This document shows positions 35,047 to 45,347 of a DNA stretch of 64,000 nucleotides, one piece after another; position 1 is the first letter of the stretch; every line of letters starts with the position of its first letter. The notes below the pieces were generated by a model. The model was not told the DNA's origin, ran no database searches, and saw only the letters and a program-made list of their open reading frames with translations. Source of the stretch: Saussurea involucrata (taxonomy: Eukaryota; Streptophyta; Magnoliopsida; Asterales; Asteraceae); the NCBI GenBank assembly GCA_033807775.1, contig CM066315.1:5832501-5896500 (forward strand), read 5' to 3'. Both the position numbers and the translations under genes were made by a program.

Positions 35047-35788
35047 GAGACCATCACCGATTGGAAGAGGGGTGTCGGTGATAAAGGAGGACACTGATGT
35101 AGACTTTGGTGGAGATTACCGAAGTGGATTTCGGTGTTGAGCAAAGCCACCGACGGAGGGATTTATTTTCGGTGTGGATTCTCTAGTGAAGAAGCTAGGA
35201 TATTGGTGGTAGGATCATACCGACGTTATTTGGTGAGAGAATTCGGTATAGAAATGATGTCGGTAGATGGTTTGTACACCGACATAGACAACGGTGAAGG
35301 ATATGTTGAAGATCTTCGGTGGTAGAGACGTCGGTGATGGACGAGATATGGTATACAGATAGGAGAGAACCCACCGATTTGAGACTTCGGTGGGGTAATC
35401 GTCACCGACGAGGGTGGACCAAATGAGGTCGGTGGGTAAATCTTACCGATGGAGAGTTAAGAGATCGGCGAGGGTAATGGATTGGTAAGATTTATATACC
35501 GATTTTGATTCAGTGGTGGTATCGGTGATATCTGTGGAAATGGTTACCAAGCTTTATGAAGATGAAGGAATGGCGGTGATGACATTATGAGGTTTATACC
35601 ACCAAGGAATGTCGGTGATGACATCATGTCGGTGGAGGGTTTGATCACCGACATTAACACTATCGGTCACCGATACTTAGAGAGATCGGTGAGCTAGACT
35701 ATTTACATCACAACACTTTTTTTAAAAATTATCTAAGTACAACATTCCAAGTTTACTTATTAGAAAATTGAACCTGGCTTAATCTAAG
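35047..35788 (-). other. Pol-env spacer of the old Sirevirus-like element
   Basis: This is non-coding and dominated by TCGGTG / CACCGA(C) motifs, which occur about thirty times on both strands across 35047-35700. The first such motifs continue on the other side of the solo LTR (32560-32640). The spacer joins the pol end at 43908 once the gypsy element is removed: the minus strand runs from FTKPL into an in-frame stop and then ARF, collinear with the younger copy. Confidence 0.75.
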
Positions 35789-37450
35789 TGTAATAACCAG
35801 GTATTTTTATCTAAGTTAAATTTAGAATTTTATAAGTCCTTATGTTAGTATTTTGAAGAAATTAAAAGTTAAGAGATAAGATTTAAATTTAATAGAAAGT
35901 TGGGGGTGTGTTTCGACAATTGAGAGAAGTTTAGGGTTAGTTTGGTCTTTTTATTTAAACCACACACCACCACCGCCTCTAACACCTCATGTTGAGGAGG
36001 TATCCTCTTGTGAGGCACTTTGAAACTTTTGTCTAAGGTGTGTGTGTGCAATCGGTTAGAAAGAGAAAGAGAGAAATCGAGAGAAATCGAGAGAAAGTTT
36101 GAAGGGAAGAAGAAGGAAAAGATTAAGAAGTTTGTTGCTGTGATTCAGGTAAACAATCAATCCTTTATTTGTGTTTTAATTCCTCATAGTGTTCTTGAAC
36201 ATGCTAGTAAAGTTCCAAGTGGGTTTTGGTTAGAAATGAATGTTTTGGGAATTTTAAGCTTATGGTTAGGTTGTGTTAATGGTCTTAAACATATCTGCAA
36301 AGTTACATAAACATGCATAGCTTAAATCTGCAAAAATCTGGGTTTTAGGATGAAACAGTAGACTGAGACATTCATCGAAGTCGCAATAGACGACTGCGAC
36401 ATTCAACGAAGTCGCAACCGTTGGTTGCGACTTGGCATTGAAGTCGCAATGGTCGTTTGCGACTTGGATTGAAATCACAGTGGTTGATTGCGATTCGAGT
36501 TTGGAATCGCAGTAGTTGGTTGCGACTCCAAGGTGGAATCGCAGTAGTTGGTTGCGACTCCAAGGTGGAATCGCAATATTAGGTTGCGACTCCAGGGTGG
36601 AATCGCAATAAGGGGTTGCGACTTCGGGGTGGAATCGCAATAAGAGGTTGCGACTTCAAAGTGGAATCGCCATAGGAGATTGCGACTTGGTACTGTTCAT
36701 TGCGATTTCAGTTGGGAATTTTGTAAGTTTAAGTATTAAAGGAAATATTTGGTATTTTATCTGATTTCAGATTCTGTGAGGGATCGACACACGTGAATTA
36801 TCTTGGAAGAGTTTTTGTGATAAACACACGAGGTGAGTTTTTATTTGAAATGTTTTCAAATGGAATACATATATGTGAGTAAATGTAATATGGTGCATAT
36901 AATGTTTATATGAATATTGCATTGTATGAGTACTAGTTGGCCGGGCTTAAGACCGGTGAAAGTTGGCTGTACAAAGGGACAGTGGTGTTGGCTGTATTTA
37001 GTACAGCGGAGTAAATTAATTAATTGGCTTGCTACCAATTAATATGGCCAAGAAAAAGAAAGGAGAAAGAGATGGAAAAATTACATGAGTCATAATTGGT
37101 ATTCTTATGTGAAGTATATGTATGACTTTGTGCAAAAGTTTTCTTTAACTAACGGGGATTTTTCTCACTAGACCTCAAGGTCTAACCCTCATTTTTGTTT
37201 TAAAATATGTATTCCAGGTCATGGAGCAAACAAGAGACAATGATAGGATTTATCATGTTAGCTTTTGTGGATGTTGAATGATTATGAAGATTTCAGTTAT
37301 AATTAGTAGTTGTTATGTATTTTACTTTATTCGAAAAAGTTTGTACCGAAAGACCTAATTGTAGAATTTAAGGGAACATATTTGGATTATGATATGTTAT
37401 TTTGTGGTGAATTATATGGAACTTGTATGTTGGGATTAAGGGATGTTACA
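35789..37450 (+). repeat. 5' LTR of the gypsy element
   Basis: It starts TGTAATAACC and ends GGGATGTTACA. A donor-like CAG/GTAAAC near 36148 and acceptor-like TTTCAG/ATTCTGTG near 36771 bracket the motif array. A further GAG/GTGAGT (36833) and TATTCCAG/GTCATGG (37217) could bound a second leader intron. These splice sites are predictions only. The GAAATCGAGA unit near 36071-36093 is present twice here and once in the 3' LTR. Confidence 0.95.
36365..36700. repeat. AAGTCGCAA / TTGCGACT array in the 5' LTR
   Basis: About fifteen to twenty TCGCAA or TTGCGA hexamers alternate, often as AATCGCAGTAGTTGGTTGCG units of about 33 bp. The 3' LTR has the same array at 42832-43150. A short frame across it is a by-product of the repeat. 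Confidence 0.88.
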
Positions 37451-37452
37451 AA

Positions 37453-37465
37453 TGGTATCAGAGCC
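37453..37465 (+). other. Primer-binding site, tRNA-iMet
   Basis: TGGTATCAGAGCC begins two bases after the 5' LTR and is complementary to the 3' end of initiator methionine tRNA, which primes minus-strand DNA synthesis. Confidence 0.93.
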
Positions 37466-37712
37466 TTAGTTTAAGAGATTTAGGTATTAGTATCTGTACC
37501 TAGACTTAAACTGCATGCGAAGTAGGATGTCCTTGTTATTTTAGAACCTTGGGATGATAAATATAAAAAGGTAGAAGGAACATCATGTAAGGTAATTTCA
37601 GATTACACCTGGCCAGTGTAATTATGATCTTACAGGTACATGTTTGAACCAGAATACTTTATTATATGGGGTATGTGCTTATGTGTATATTAACCTTGTT
37701 TGAATCAACAGA

Positions 37713-39506
37713 ATGGCAAGTGGAACGAGACAAACAGCCGGAGGAAGGGGAAGAGGGGGAGAAAGAGGCAGAGGTAGGACAGGGAGCAGTGTACAGGGGC
37801 GAGGCACAGAGTTTGTTACAAGAGACGATCTAGCGGTTGAAATGGGAAGACTTCAGGCAAATATTCAAGCCATGTTTAACCAGACTCATCATTCGGAAAC
37901 AGAAATACCAGACCCTACCCTTGGAAACGAAGTACCTATCGCGCCTATTGTCACATCAGTACCAAGAAAGTGTGATTATAAAATGTTTTTAAGATGTAAA
38001 CCACCCACGTATGGAGGGGACAGAGATCCAGTAAAAGCAATGAGATGGCTGAAGGAAGTTGAAGCTGTATTTAAGACCAGTAAATGCGCGGAAGAAGATA
38101 AAGTGTTATATGAAACAGCAATGTTGAAAGCGGACGCCTTGTATTGGTGGGAGGCCCTTATTGACTCTGAAGGACCTGAGGTATATTCAACTTTTACTTG
38201 GGGCGAATTCTCGAGAGCATTTAAGGAACAGTTTTGCCCGCAAGCCGCAGTTAGACAGTTGGAAGAGGAATTCCTGAGCCTACAGCAAGGAAATTTATCG
38301 GTAAGAGACTACACTGCTCGTTTCTTGGAAAAGTCGCGTTTCGGAGAATATTATGTTGCCACCGAAAAGATGAAGATGGAAAGGTATGTATTCGGATTGA
38401 ATTCGGAGATCAGAAAGTTGGTAACTGCAGCGAGACCTAATACGTTTTCAGAAGCAGTCAATGCTGCGGAAAATGTGGAGCGAGACAATAAGAGGGATGT
38501 TGGGGATAAAAGTGCGGGAAAGAGAAAATGGGAAGGACCGCCACATGATATGAAGAAGTCTGGGTTTCAGAGATATGATAATCGTCCACCTTTTCGAGCA
38601 GCTGAAAGACCTTGCCCAAAGTGCCACCGTTTCCACCAGGGAAGCTGTCAAGTAGATCCTAGAAACTGTTATAAGTGCGGGAAGTTTGGTCACATTGCTA
38701 AAGATTGTCGGGTGGTTAGATTTTGTTATTCATGCAATTCTCCAGATCATCTTCAATCGGATTGTCCACTGGGAAGAATACCATCGGGAGGCACGTCGAC
38801 AAGAGCAACGGGTGTTAGACCAACAGTACCGAGGTCAGAGCCAACAAGAGCAAGAGGCCGTTCATTTCAGATGACAGCAAAAGAAGCGGAGGAAACTCCG
38901 GACGTGGTTACAGGTACATTCTTAATAAATTCTACACGTGTTAAGGTGTTATTTGATTCCGGTGCAAACCGATCGTTTGTGTCTCCTTCATTTGCTACTC
39001 ATATGCGTTTAAAGCCGAAAGTGTTAGATCATGCTTTAATGGTAGATACGGCAAATAAAAATCAAGTATCAGTTAAAGAAGTATTTGATGGTTGTGTGAT
39101 AGATATAGAAGGGTGCGGGGTACCGATTCAGTTATTTCCAATAGCCCTGGTTGAGTTTGATGTGGTAGTAGGAATGGACTGGTTAGCCGAGAATCAAGCT
39201 AATATAAATTGTGATAAGAAGTTAATAAACGTTGTGTTACCTGAAAAAGGCCCGGTAGTGATCTATGGCGATCGTAGGAATCACCAGTATAATCTTATTT
39301 CTATGATAAAAGCCCGTAAGTGTGTTAATAAAGGTTGTCAGAGTTACTTAGCTTACGTAATAGATACTAAGCTAGAGAAGAGTAAGTTAGAAGACATCCC
39401 AATTGTTAGTGATTTTCCAGAAGTGTTTCCTGAAGACTTGAACAGTCTTCCGCCCGTTAGACAGGTAGAATTCGGTATAGATCTAATTCCTGGAGCCAAC
39501 CTATAG
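37713..39506 (+). CDS. Gypsy Gag-protease polyprotein
   Basis: The ORF is 597 codons. Residues 1-30 are an RGG-rich basic start (GGRGRGG repeats), followed by the retrotransposon gag capsid region (about 95-260). Three Cys-rich knuckles follow: CPKCHRFHQGSC (about 297), CYKCGKFGHIAKDC (about 319) and CYSCNSPDHLQSDC (about 338). Then comes an aspartic protease with LFDSGANRSF (about 413) and GMDWL. The frame ends at a TAG reached through a one-base loss near 39500, just before the conserved lead into reverse transcriptase, where related elements read on in one frame. Gag would form the particle and the protease would cut the polyprotein. In this copy, pol would need a frameshift to be made. 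Confidence 0.93.
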   Translation: MASGTRQTAGGRGRGGERGRGRTGSSVQGRGTEFVTRDDLAVEMGRLQANIQAMFNQTHHSETEIPDPTLGNEVPIAPIVTSVPRKCDYKMFLRCKPPTYGGDRDPVKAMRWLKEVEAVFKTSKCAEEDKVLYETAMLKADALYWWEALIDSEGPEVYSTFTWGEFSRAFKEQFCPQAAVRQLEEEFLSLQQGNLSVRDYTARFLEKSRFGEYYVATEKMKMERYVFGLNSEIRKLVTAARPNTFSEAVNAAENVERDNKRDVGDKSAGKRKWEGPPHDMKKSGFQRYDNRPPFRAAERPCPKCHRFHQGSCQVDPRNCYKCGKFGHIAKDCRVVRFCYSCNSPDHLQSDCPLGRIPSGGTSTRATGVRPTVPRSEPTRARGRSFQMTAKEAEETPDVVTGTFLINSTRVKVLFDSGANRSFVSPSFATHMRLKPKVLDHALMVDTANKNQVSVKEVFDGCVIDIEGCGVPIQLFPIALVEFDVVVGMDWLAENQANINCDKKLINVVLPEKGPVVIYGDRRNHQYNLISMIKARKCVNKGCQSYLAYVIDTKLEKSKLEDIPIVSDFPEVFPEDLNSLPPVRQVEFGIDLIPGANL

Positions 39507-39523
39507 CCCGTGCACCGTATCGT

Positions 39524-42217
39524 TTGGCGCCTCCGGAAATGAAAGAAATGATGGCACAACTGCAAGATCTATCCGATAAGGGTTTCATCAGACCAAGTAC
39601 TTCGCCATGGGGAGCACCAGTTTTGTTTGTGAAGAAGAAAGATGGTTCGATGAGAATGTGTATCGACTACAGAGAATTGAATAAGCGCACGATCAAAAAT
39701 AAGTATCCCCTACCTAGAATTGATGACCTCTTCGATCAATTAGTCGGAGCTTGTTGTTTCTCCAAGATTGATTTAAGATCCGGTTATCATCAGTTGAAGG
39801 TCAAGGAAGAAGACGTTTTGAAAACTGCTTTTCGCACCAGGTACGGTCACTATGAGTTTCTAGTAATGCCATTTGGATTGACGAACGCTCCAGCCGCTTT
39901 TATGGATTTAATGAATCAGGTATGTAAGCCGTATCTTGATAAATTCGTTATTGTGTTTATTGATGATATACTTATCTATTCCCGATCCAAGGAAGAGCAC
40001 GCGCAACACCTACGTTTGATTTTAGAACTCTTGAAGAAAGAAAAGTTACACGCGAAATTTTCAAAGTGTGAATTCTGGTTACGGGAAGTTCAGTTTCTGG
40101 GGCATATAGTTTCTGAAAAGGGTATACAAGTCGATCCAATAAAAGTGGAAGCAGTTGAAAAGTGGGAACCACCAAAGACAGCAACAGAAGTACGAAGTTT
40201 TCTGGGTTTGGCCGGCTACTACCGAAAGTTCATAAAAGATTTCTCTCGTATTGCCACACCGTTGACGAAACTGACTCGGAAGAATTTGAAGTTCGAATGG
40301 AAGGCAGAACAGGACGAAGCATTCAGGATATTAAAGGAGAAACTCTGCAGCGCGCCGATATTAGCATTGCCAGAAGGTTCGGATGATTTTGTGGTCTACA
40401 GTGATGCTTCTAAGTTAGGTTTGGGATGTGTACTCATGCAACGTGGAAAAGTAATTTCCTATGCTTCTCGTCAATTAAAGGATCATGAAAGGCAATATCC
40501 TACCCATGATATGGAACTTGCAGCGGTTGTCTTTGCATTGAAGATTTGGAGACATTATCTGTATGGTTCCAAATGTCAAATTTTTACTGATCATAAGAGT
40601 CTTCAACATCTTTTTGATCAAAAGGAACTGAATATGAGGCAAAGAAGGTGGCTAGAGTTAGTGAATGATTATGATTGTGAAATCCTTTATCACCCAGGAA
40701 AAGCGAACGTGGTGGCAGATGCACTAAGTCGACAAGAAAGAAGTGGAACGATAAAGGCGATATCTTTAAGAGCGGAACTGCTTCCAAACATTTTTGACGA
40801 ATTACTGAAGTGCCAATTAGATGCTTATCAAGAAGAAAGTTTGAAATCTGAACGGTTGGTTGGGATATCAGCATTGCTTGGGAAAGATAACCGTGGGTTG
40901 TTGTGTTTGGAGAATAGGATTTGGGTACCTCGTTTGGGTGGATTACGTGATCGTGTACTACAAGAAGCTCATCAATCTCGATTCTCCATTCATCCAGGTA
41001 CAAATAAGATGTATAGAGATCTGAAGCCATTTTACTGGTGGCCGGGGATGAAAAGAAGCATTGCAAAGTATGTGGAGGAATGTACTACTTGCAAGAAGGT
41101 GAAGATTGAACATAAAAAACCGTTTGGTCAACTACAACGATTAGAAATTCCAGTGTGGAAATGGGATCAGATCACAACTGATTTCATTACCAAGTTACCA
41201 AGAACTTCAAAGGGATTCGATTCTATTTGGGTGATTGTGGATAGGTTGACAAAGTCTGCTCATTTCTTGCCGATAAAAGAAACCGATTCTTTGGAACGTT
41301 TGGCCAAACTGTACATTAATGAAATAGTAACTCGACATGGAGTACCAATTTCGATTATTTCTGATCGAGATAGTCGTTTTACTTCTAGATTTTGGAGAAG
41401 CTTTCAAAAAGAGATGGGAACGCAGATAAAGTTGAGCACAGCATATCATCCACAGACAGACGGGCAGAGTGAAAGAACGATACAGACTTTAGAAGATATG
41501 CTTCGGGCTTGTATAGTTGATTTTGGAGGATCATGGGATAAACATTTGCCTTTGATAGAGTTCGCTTACAACAACAGTTATCATTCTAGTATTCAAGCGG
41601 CACCGTTTGAAGTATTGTATGGTAGGAAATGCCGAACGCCTTTGTGTTGGAATGAAGTGGGGGAAAAGCAGTTAGCAGGGCCAGAAATAGTACAGTTAAC
41701 AGCAGATAAGATTACTCAGATCCGGGATAGATTGAAAACGGCACAAGACAGACAGAAAAGTTATGCAGATCGACGCCGGAAACCGTTAGAATTTCAGGTT
41801 GGGGAGTTTGTGATGTTAAAAGTTTCACCTTGGAAAGGAGTCATACGTTTTGGGAAGCAAGGTAAACTCAGTCCGCGATATATTGGGCCATTTGAAATTA
41901 CAGAAAGAATTGGTGAAGTAGCATACAGATTGGATCTCTCGTTGGAATTGAGCAGGATTCACAACGCGTTTCATGTGTCGAATTTTCGGAAATGTTTAGT
42001 CACGCCGGACCAGGCAGTCTCTCTACCGGATATCCAGGTTGATGAAAAGCTGAACTACGTGGAAGAACCGGAAGCTATAGTCGATCACAAGGTTAAAGTA
42101 TTAAGGAATAAGGAGATCAAGCAAGTAAAGGTCCAGTGGAAACATCATGGGGGTCAGGATGTAACATGGGAATCGGAGGCGGAGATGAGAGCCAAATACC
42201 CTCATCTGTTCGCTTAA
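39524..42217 (+). CDS. Gypsy Pol: reverse transcriptase, RNase H, integrase, chromodomain
   Basis: The ORF is 897 codons from the first in-frame Met. Its true upstream part overlaps the gag-protease tail in another frame. The reverse transcriptase has YPLPRIDDLFDQL (about 62) and the catalytic FIDDIL (about 145). RNase H has VYSDASKLGLG (about 290) and TDHKSL. The integrase has an HHCC finger ending CTTCKKVK (about 525) and a catalytic triad in TTDF (about 552), SDRDSRF (about 613) and QSERTIQ (about 648). A group II chromodomain lies at 845-896 and ends PHLFA. Integrase plus chromodomain at the C-terminus, with this LTR type, fits the Tekay/Del lineage. Chromodomains target integration to marked chromatin. 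No stop interrupts the ORF. Confidence 0.95.
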   Translation: MAPPEMKEMMAQLQDLSDKGFIRPSTSPWGAPVLFVKKKDGSMRMCIDYRELNKRTIKNKYPLPRIDDLFDQLVGACCFSKIDLRSGYHQLKVKEEDVLKTAFRTRYGHYEFLVMPFGLTNAPAAFMDLMNQVCKPYLDKFVIVFIDDILIYSRSKEEHAQHLRLILELLKKEKLHAKFSKCEFWLREVQFLGHIVSEKGIQVDPIKVEAVEKWEPPKTATEVRSFLGLAGYYRKFIKDFSRIATPLTKLTRKNLKFEWKAEQDEAFRILKEKLCSAPILALPEGSDDFVVYSDASKLGLGCVLMQRGKVISYASRQLKDHERQYPTHDMELAAVVFALKIWRHYLYGSKCQIFTDHKSLQHLFDQKELNMRQRRWLELVNDYDCEILYHPGKANVVADALSRQERSGTIKAISLRAELLPNIFDELLKCQLDAYQEESLKSERLVGISALLGKDNRGLLCLENRIWVPRLGGLRDRVLQEAHQSRFSIHPGTNKMYRDLKPFYWWPGMKRSIAKYVEECTTCKKVKIEHKKPFGQLQRLEIPVWKWDQITTDFITKLPRTSKGFDSIWVIVDRLTKSAHFLPIKETDSLERLAKLYINEIVTRHGVPISIISDRDSRFTSRFWRSFQKEMGTQIKLSTAYHPQTDGQSERTIQTLEDMLRACIVDFGGSWDKHLPLIEFAYNNSYHSSIQAAPFEVLYGRKCRTPLCWNEVGEKQLAGPEIVQLTADKITQIRDRLKTAQDRQKSYADRRRKPLEFQVGEFVMLKVSPWKGVIRFGKQGKLSPRYIGPFEITERIGEVAYRLDLSLELSRIHNAFHVSNFRKCLVTPDQAVSLPDIQVDEKLNYVEEPEAIVDHKVKVLRNKEIKQVKVQWKHHGGQDVTWESEAEMRAKYPHLFA

Positions 42218-42237
42218 TCGAATTCCGGGACGGAATT

Positions 42238-42255
42238 CTTTTAAGGGGGAGATGT
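42238..42255 (+). other. Polypurine tract of the gypsy element
   Basis: TTTTAAGGGGGAGATGT directly precedes the 3' LTR and would prime plus-strand DNA synthesis. It lies 21 bp after the pol stop codon. Confidence 0.85.
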
Positions 42256-43907
42256 TGTAATAACCAGGTATTTTTATCTAAGTTAAATTTAGAATTTTAT
42301 AAGTCCTTATGTTAGTATTTTGAAGAAATTAAAAGTTAAGAGATAAGATTTAAATTTAATAGAAAGTTGGGGGTGTGTTTCGACAATTGAGAGAAGTTTA
42401 GGGTTAGTTTGGTCTTTTTATTTAAACCACACACCACCACCGCCTCTAACACCTCATGTTGAGGAGGTGTCCTCTTGTGAGGCACTTTGAAACTTTTGTC
42501 TAAGGTGTGTGTGTGCAATCGGTTAGAAAGAGAAAGAGAGAAATCGAGAGAAAGTTTGAAGGGAAGAAGAAGGAAAAGATTAAGAAGTTTGTTGCTGTGA
42601 TTCAGGTAAACAATCAATCCTTTATTTGTGTTTTAATTCCTCATAGTGTTCTTGAACATGCTAGTAAAGTTCCAAGTGGGTTTTGGTTAGAAATGAATGT
42701 TTTGGGAATTTTAAGCTTATGGTTAGGTTGTGTTAATGGTCTTAAACATATCTGCAAAGTTACATAAACATGCATAGCTTAAATCTGCAAAAATCTGGGT
42801 TTTAGGATGAAACAGTAGACTGAGACATTCATCGAAGTCGCAATAGACGACTGCGACATTCAACGAAGTCGCAACCGTTGGTTGCGACTTGGCATTGAAG
42901 TCGCAATGGTCGTTTGCGACTTGGATTGAAATCACAGTGGTTGATTGCGATTCGAGTTTTGAATCGCAGTAGTTGGTTGCGACTCCAAGGTGGAATCGCA
43001 GTAGTTGGTTGCGACTCCAAGGTGGAATCGCAATATTAGGTTGCGACTCCAGGGTGGAATCGCAATAAGGGGTTGCGACTTCGGGGTGGAATCGCAATAA
43101 GAGGTTGCGACTTCAAAGTGGAATCGCCATAGGAGATTGCGACTTGGTACTGTTCATTGCGATTTCAGTTGGGAATTTTGTAAGTTTAAGTATTAAAGGA
43201 AATATTTGGTATTTTATCTGATTTCAGATTCTGTGAGGGATCGACACACGTGAATTATCTTGGAAGAGTTTTTGTGATAAACACACGAGGTGAGTTTTTA
43301 TTTGAAATGTTTTCAAATGGAATACATATATGTGAGTAAATGTAATATGGTGCATATAATGTTTATATGAATATTGCATTGTATGAGTACTAGTTGGCCG
43401 GGCTTAAGACCGGTGAAAGTTGGCTGTACAAAGGGACAGTGGTGTTGGCTGTATTTAGTACAGCGGAGTAAATTAATTAATTGGCTTGCTACCAATTAAT
43501 ATGGCCAAGAAAAAGAAAGGAGAAAGAGATGGAAAAATTACATGAGTCATAATTGGTATTCTTATGTGAAGTATATGTATGACTTTGTGCAAAAGTTTTC
43601 TTTAAATAACGGGGATTTTTCTCACTAGACCTCAAGGTCTAACCCTCATTTTTGTTTTAAAATATGTATTCCAGGTCATGGAGCAAACAAGAGACAATGA
43701 TAGGATTTATCATGTTAGCTTTTGTGGATGTTGAATGATTATGAAGATTTCAGTTATAATTAGTAGTTGTTATGTATTTTACTTTATTCGAAAAAGTTTG
43801 TACCGAAAGACCTAATTGTAGAATTTAAGGGAACATATTTGGATTATGATATGTTATTTTGTGGTGAATTATATGGAACTTGTATGTTGGGATTAAGGGA
43901 TGTTACA
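42256..43907 (+). repeat. 3' LTR of the gypsy element
   Basis: It is nearly identical to the 5' LTR. The differences seen are A/G near 42469, G/T near 42960, C/A near 43606 and the loss of one 10-bp GAAATCGAGA unit near 42540. It ends TGTTACA followed by the duplication ctaag. Confidence 0.95.
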
Positions 43908-45347
43908 CTAAGGGTTTGGTGAACAGATCGGCAAGCTGAAGATCAGTTGAAATGAAGTGTAGCTCAATGTCACCTTTGGAGATGTGATCCCTGATGAAGT
44001 GATATCTGATGTCTATGTGCTTTGATCTTGAATGTAGAACAAGATTATTTGCAATAGCTATTGCACTTGAATTATCACATTGAATTGGGACTTTGGAGTA
44101 GACTTGAGCATAGTCCCGGAGCTGATTCTTCATCCACATAATTTGAGCACAGCAACTTCTAGCAACTACATATTCAGCTTCAGCAGTTGAAGTTGAAACT
44201 GAGTTTTGTTTCTTGCTGGACCAGCTGACTAATTTTCCACCAAGAAGTTGACAGCTACCTGTGGTACTTTTCCTGTCAATTTTGGAACCTGCATAATCTG
44301 AATCTGAATACCCAATTAGTTCAAAGCCCGAGTCTTTGGGATACCAAAGACCCAGATGCATGGTACCTTTTAGATACCGGAAAATCCGTTTTACAGCAGC
44401 CAAATGAGATTCTTTTGGATTGGCCTGATAACGGGCACATAGACAAGTAGCAAACATAGTATCCGGTCTGCTAGAAGTTAAATAAAGAAGAGAACCAATC
44501 ATCCCTCGATAATTCGTTACATCCACAGATTCACCATCTAGATCAGCGTGAAGTTTTAGAGGTGGTGCCATGGGAGTTTTCATAGGAGAGCTATCTAAAA
44601 AGTTGAATTTCTTCAGAAGGTCACGAATGTATTTACTTTGATTTATAAAAATCCCTTCTGAAGATTGTTTGACCTGAAGGCCGAAAAAGAATGTAAGCTC
44701 TCCCATCATGCTCATCTCATATTCACTCATCATGAGAGAAGCAAACTCATCACATAGTGATTCATCAGTGGCACCAAAGATGATGTCATCTACATAGATT
44801 TGAACAAGAATGAGATTACCTGAGGTCTTCTTGATAAATAGAGTGTTGTCAATTTTACCTCTGGAGTATCCATTCTTTAGAAGAAAGTCAGCAAGAGTGT
44901 CATACCAAGCACGTGGAGATTGCTTGAGACCATAGAGAGCCTTGTCAAGTTTGTACACATAGTCTGGATGAGCTGGGTCTTCAAAACCAGGAGGTTGTTT
45001 CACATAGACTTCCTCTGCAAGTTCCCCATTGAGGAAAACACTTTTAACATCCATCTGAAAGACCCTAAAATTTCGGTAGGCAGCATGAGCCAGAAATATT
45101 CTTATGGCTTCAAGTCTTGCAACAAGGGCAAATGTTTCATCATAGTCAATGCCCTATTCCTGTCTGTATCCTTGAGCTACCAGTCTGGTTTTGTTTCTGA
45201 TAACTGTACCTTCTTCATCTATTTTATTTCTGAAGATCCATTTGGTTCCAATGAGTGTCTTCTTTGGGGGTCTGGAACCAATCTCCAAACTTTGTTTCTT
45301 TCAAACTGGGAAAGCTCTTCTTGCATGGCAGTGATCCAACATGGATC
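43908..45347 (-). pseudogene. Old Sirevirus-like reverse transcriptase and RNase H
   Basis: The minus strand from 45347 continues the pol frame broken at 57187. The main open stretch is 45054-43903 (383 codons in the present arrangement; its last codon comes from the inserted LTR). It has DVKSVFLNGE, the catalytic QIYVDDIIFGAT (about residue 88), RNase H GYSDSDYAGS and STAEAEYV, and ends LADLFTKPL. Upstream, 45347-45055 holds the N-terminal reverse transcriptase in more than one frame, with a stop in the region reading GIDYDE in the younger copy (near 45155). After removal of the gypsy insertion the frame meets a stop three codons past FTK, where the younger element reads on for about twenty residues. 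Confidence 0.9.

Larger units (their letters stand above)
35789..43907 (+). mobile_element. Complete Tekay-type Ty3/gypsy chromovirus, TSD ctaag
   Basis: The 8,119-bp element has LTRs of 1,662 bp (35789-37450) and 1,652 bp (42256-43907), a tRNA-iMet primer site, a gag-protease ORF, a reverse transcriptase-RNase H-integrase-chromodomain ORF and a polypurine tract. It is flanked by ctaag at 35784-35788 and 43908-43912. The two LTRs differ by one 10-bp unit and about three substitutions by eye. With the commonly used rate of 1.3e-8 per site per year, that suggests insertion within roughly the last 100,000 years. One frameshift between the two ORFs is the only lesion seen. It was inserted into the old Sirevirus-like element exactly at the end of pol. 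Confidence 0.96.

Noticed and set aside
35040..35700. CACTA transposon end, because of dense TCGGTG/CACCGA motifs
   Set aside because: No CACTA terminus or 3-bp duplication was found, and the block is collinear with the Sirevirus pol-env spacer once inserts are removed. It is kept only as an alternative.
36266..36640. 124-codon repetitive minus-strand frame, present again at 42723-43097
   Set aside because: It is created by the TCGCAA array in both gypsy LTRs. Its duplication reflects the LTR pair, not a gene family.
36365..36700. CRISPR-like array of short repeats
   Set aside because: Units are degenerate, spacing is irregular, there are no unique spacers or cas genes, and this is plant nuclear DNA.
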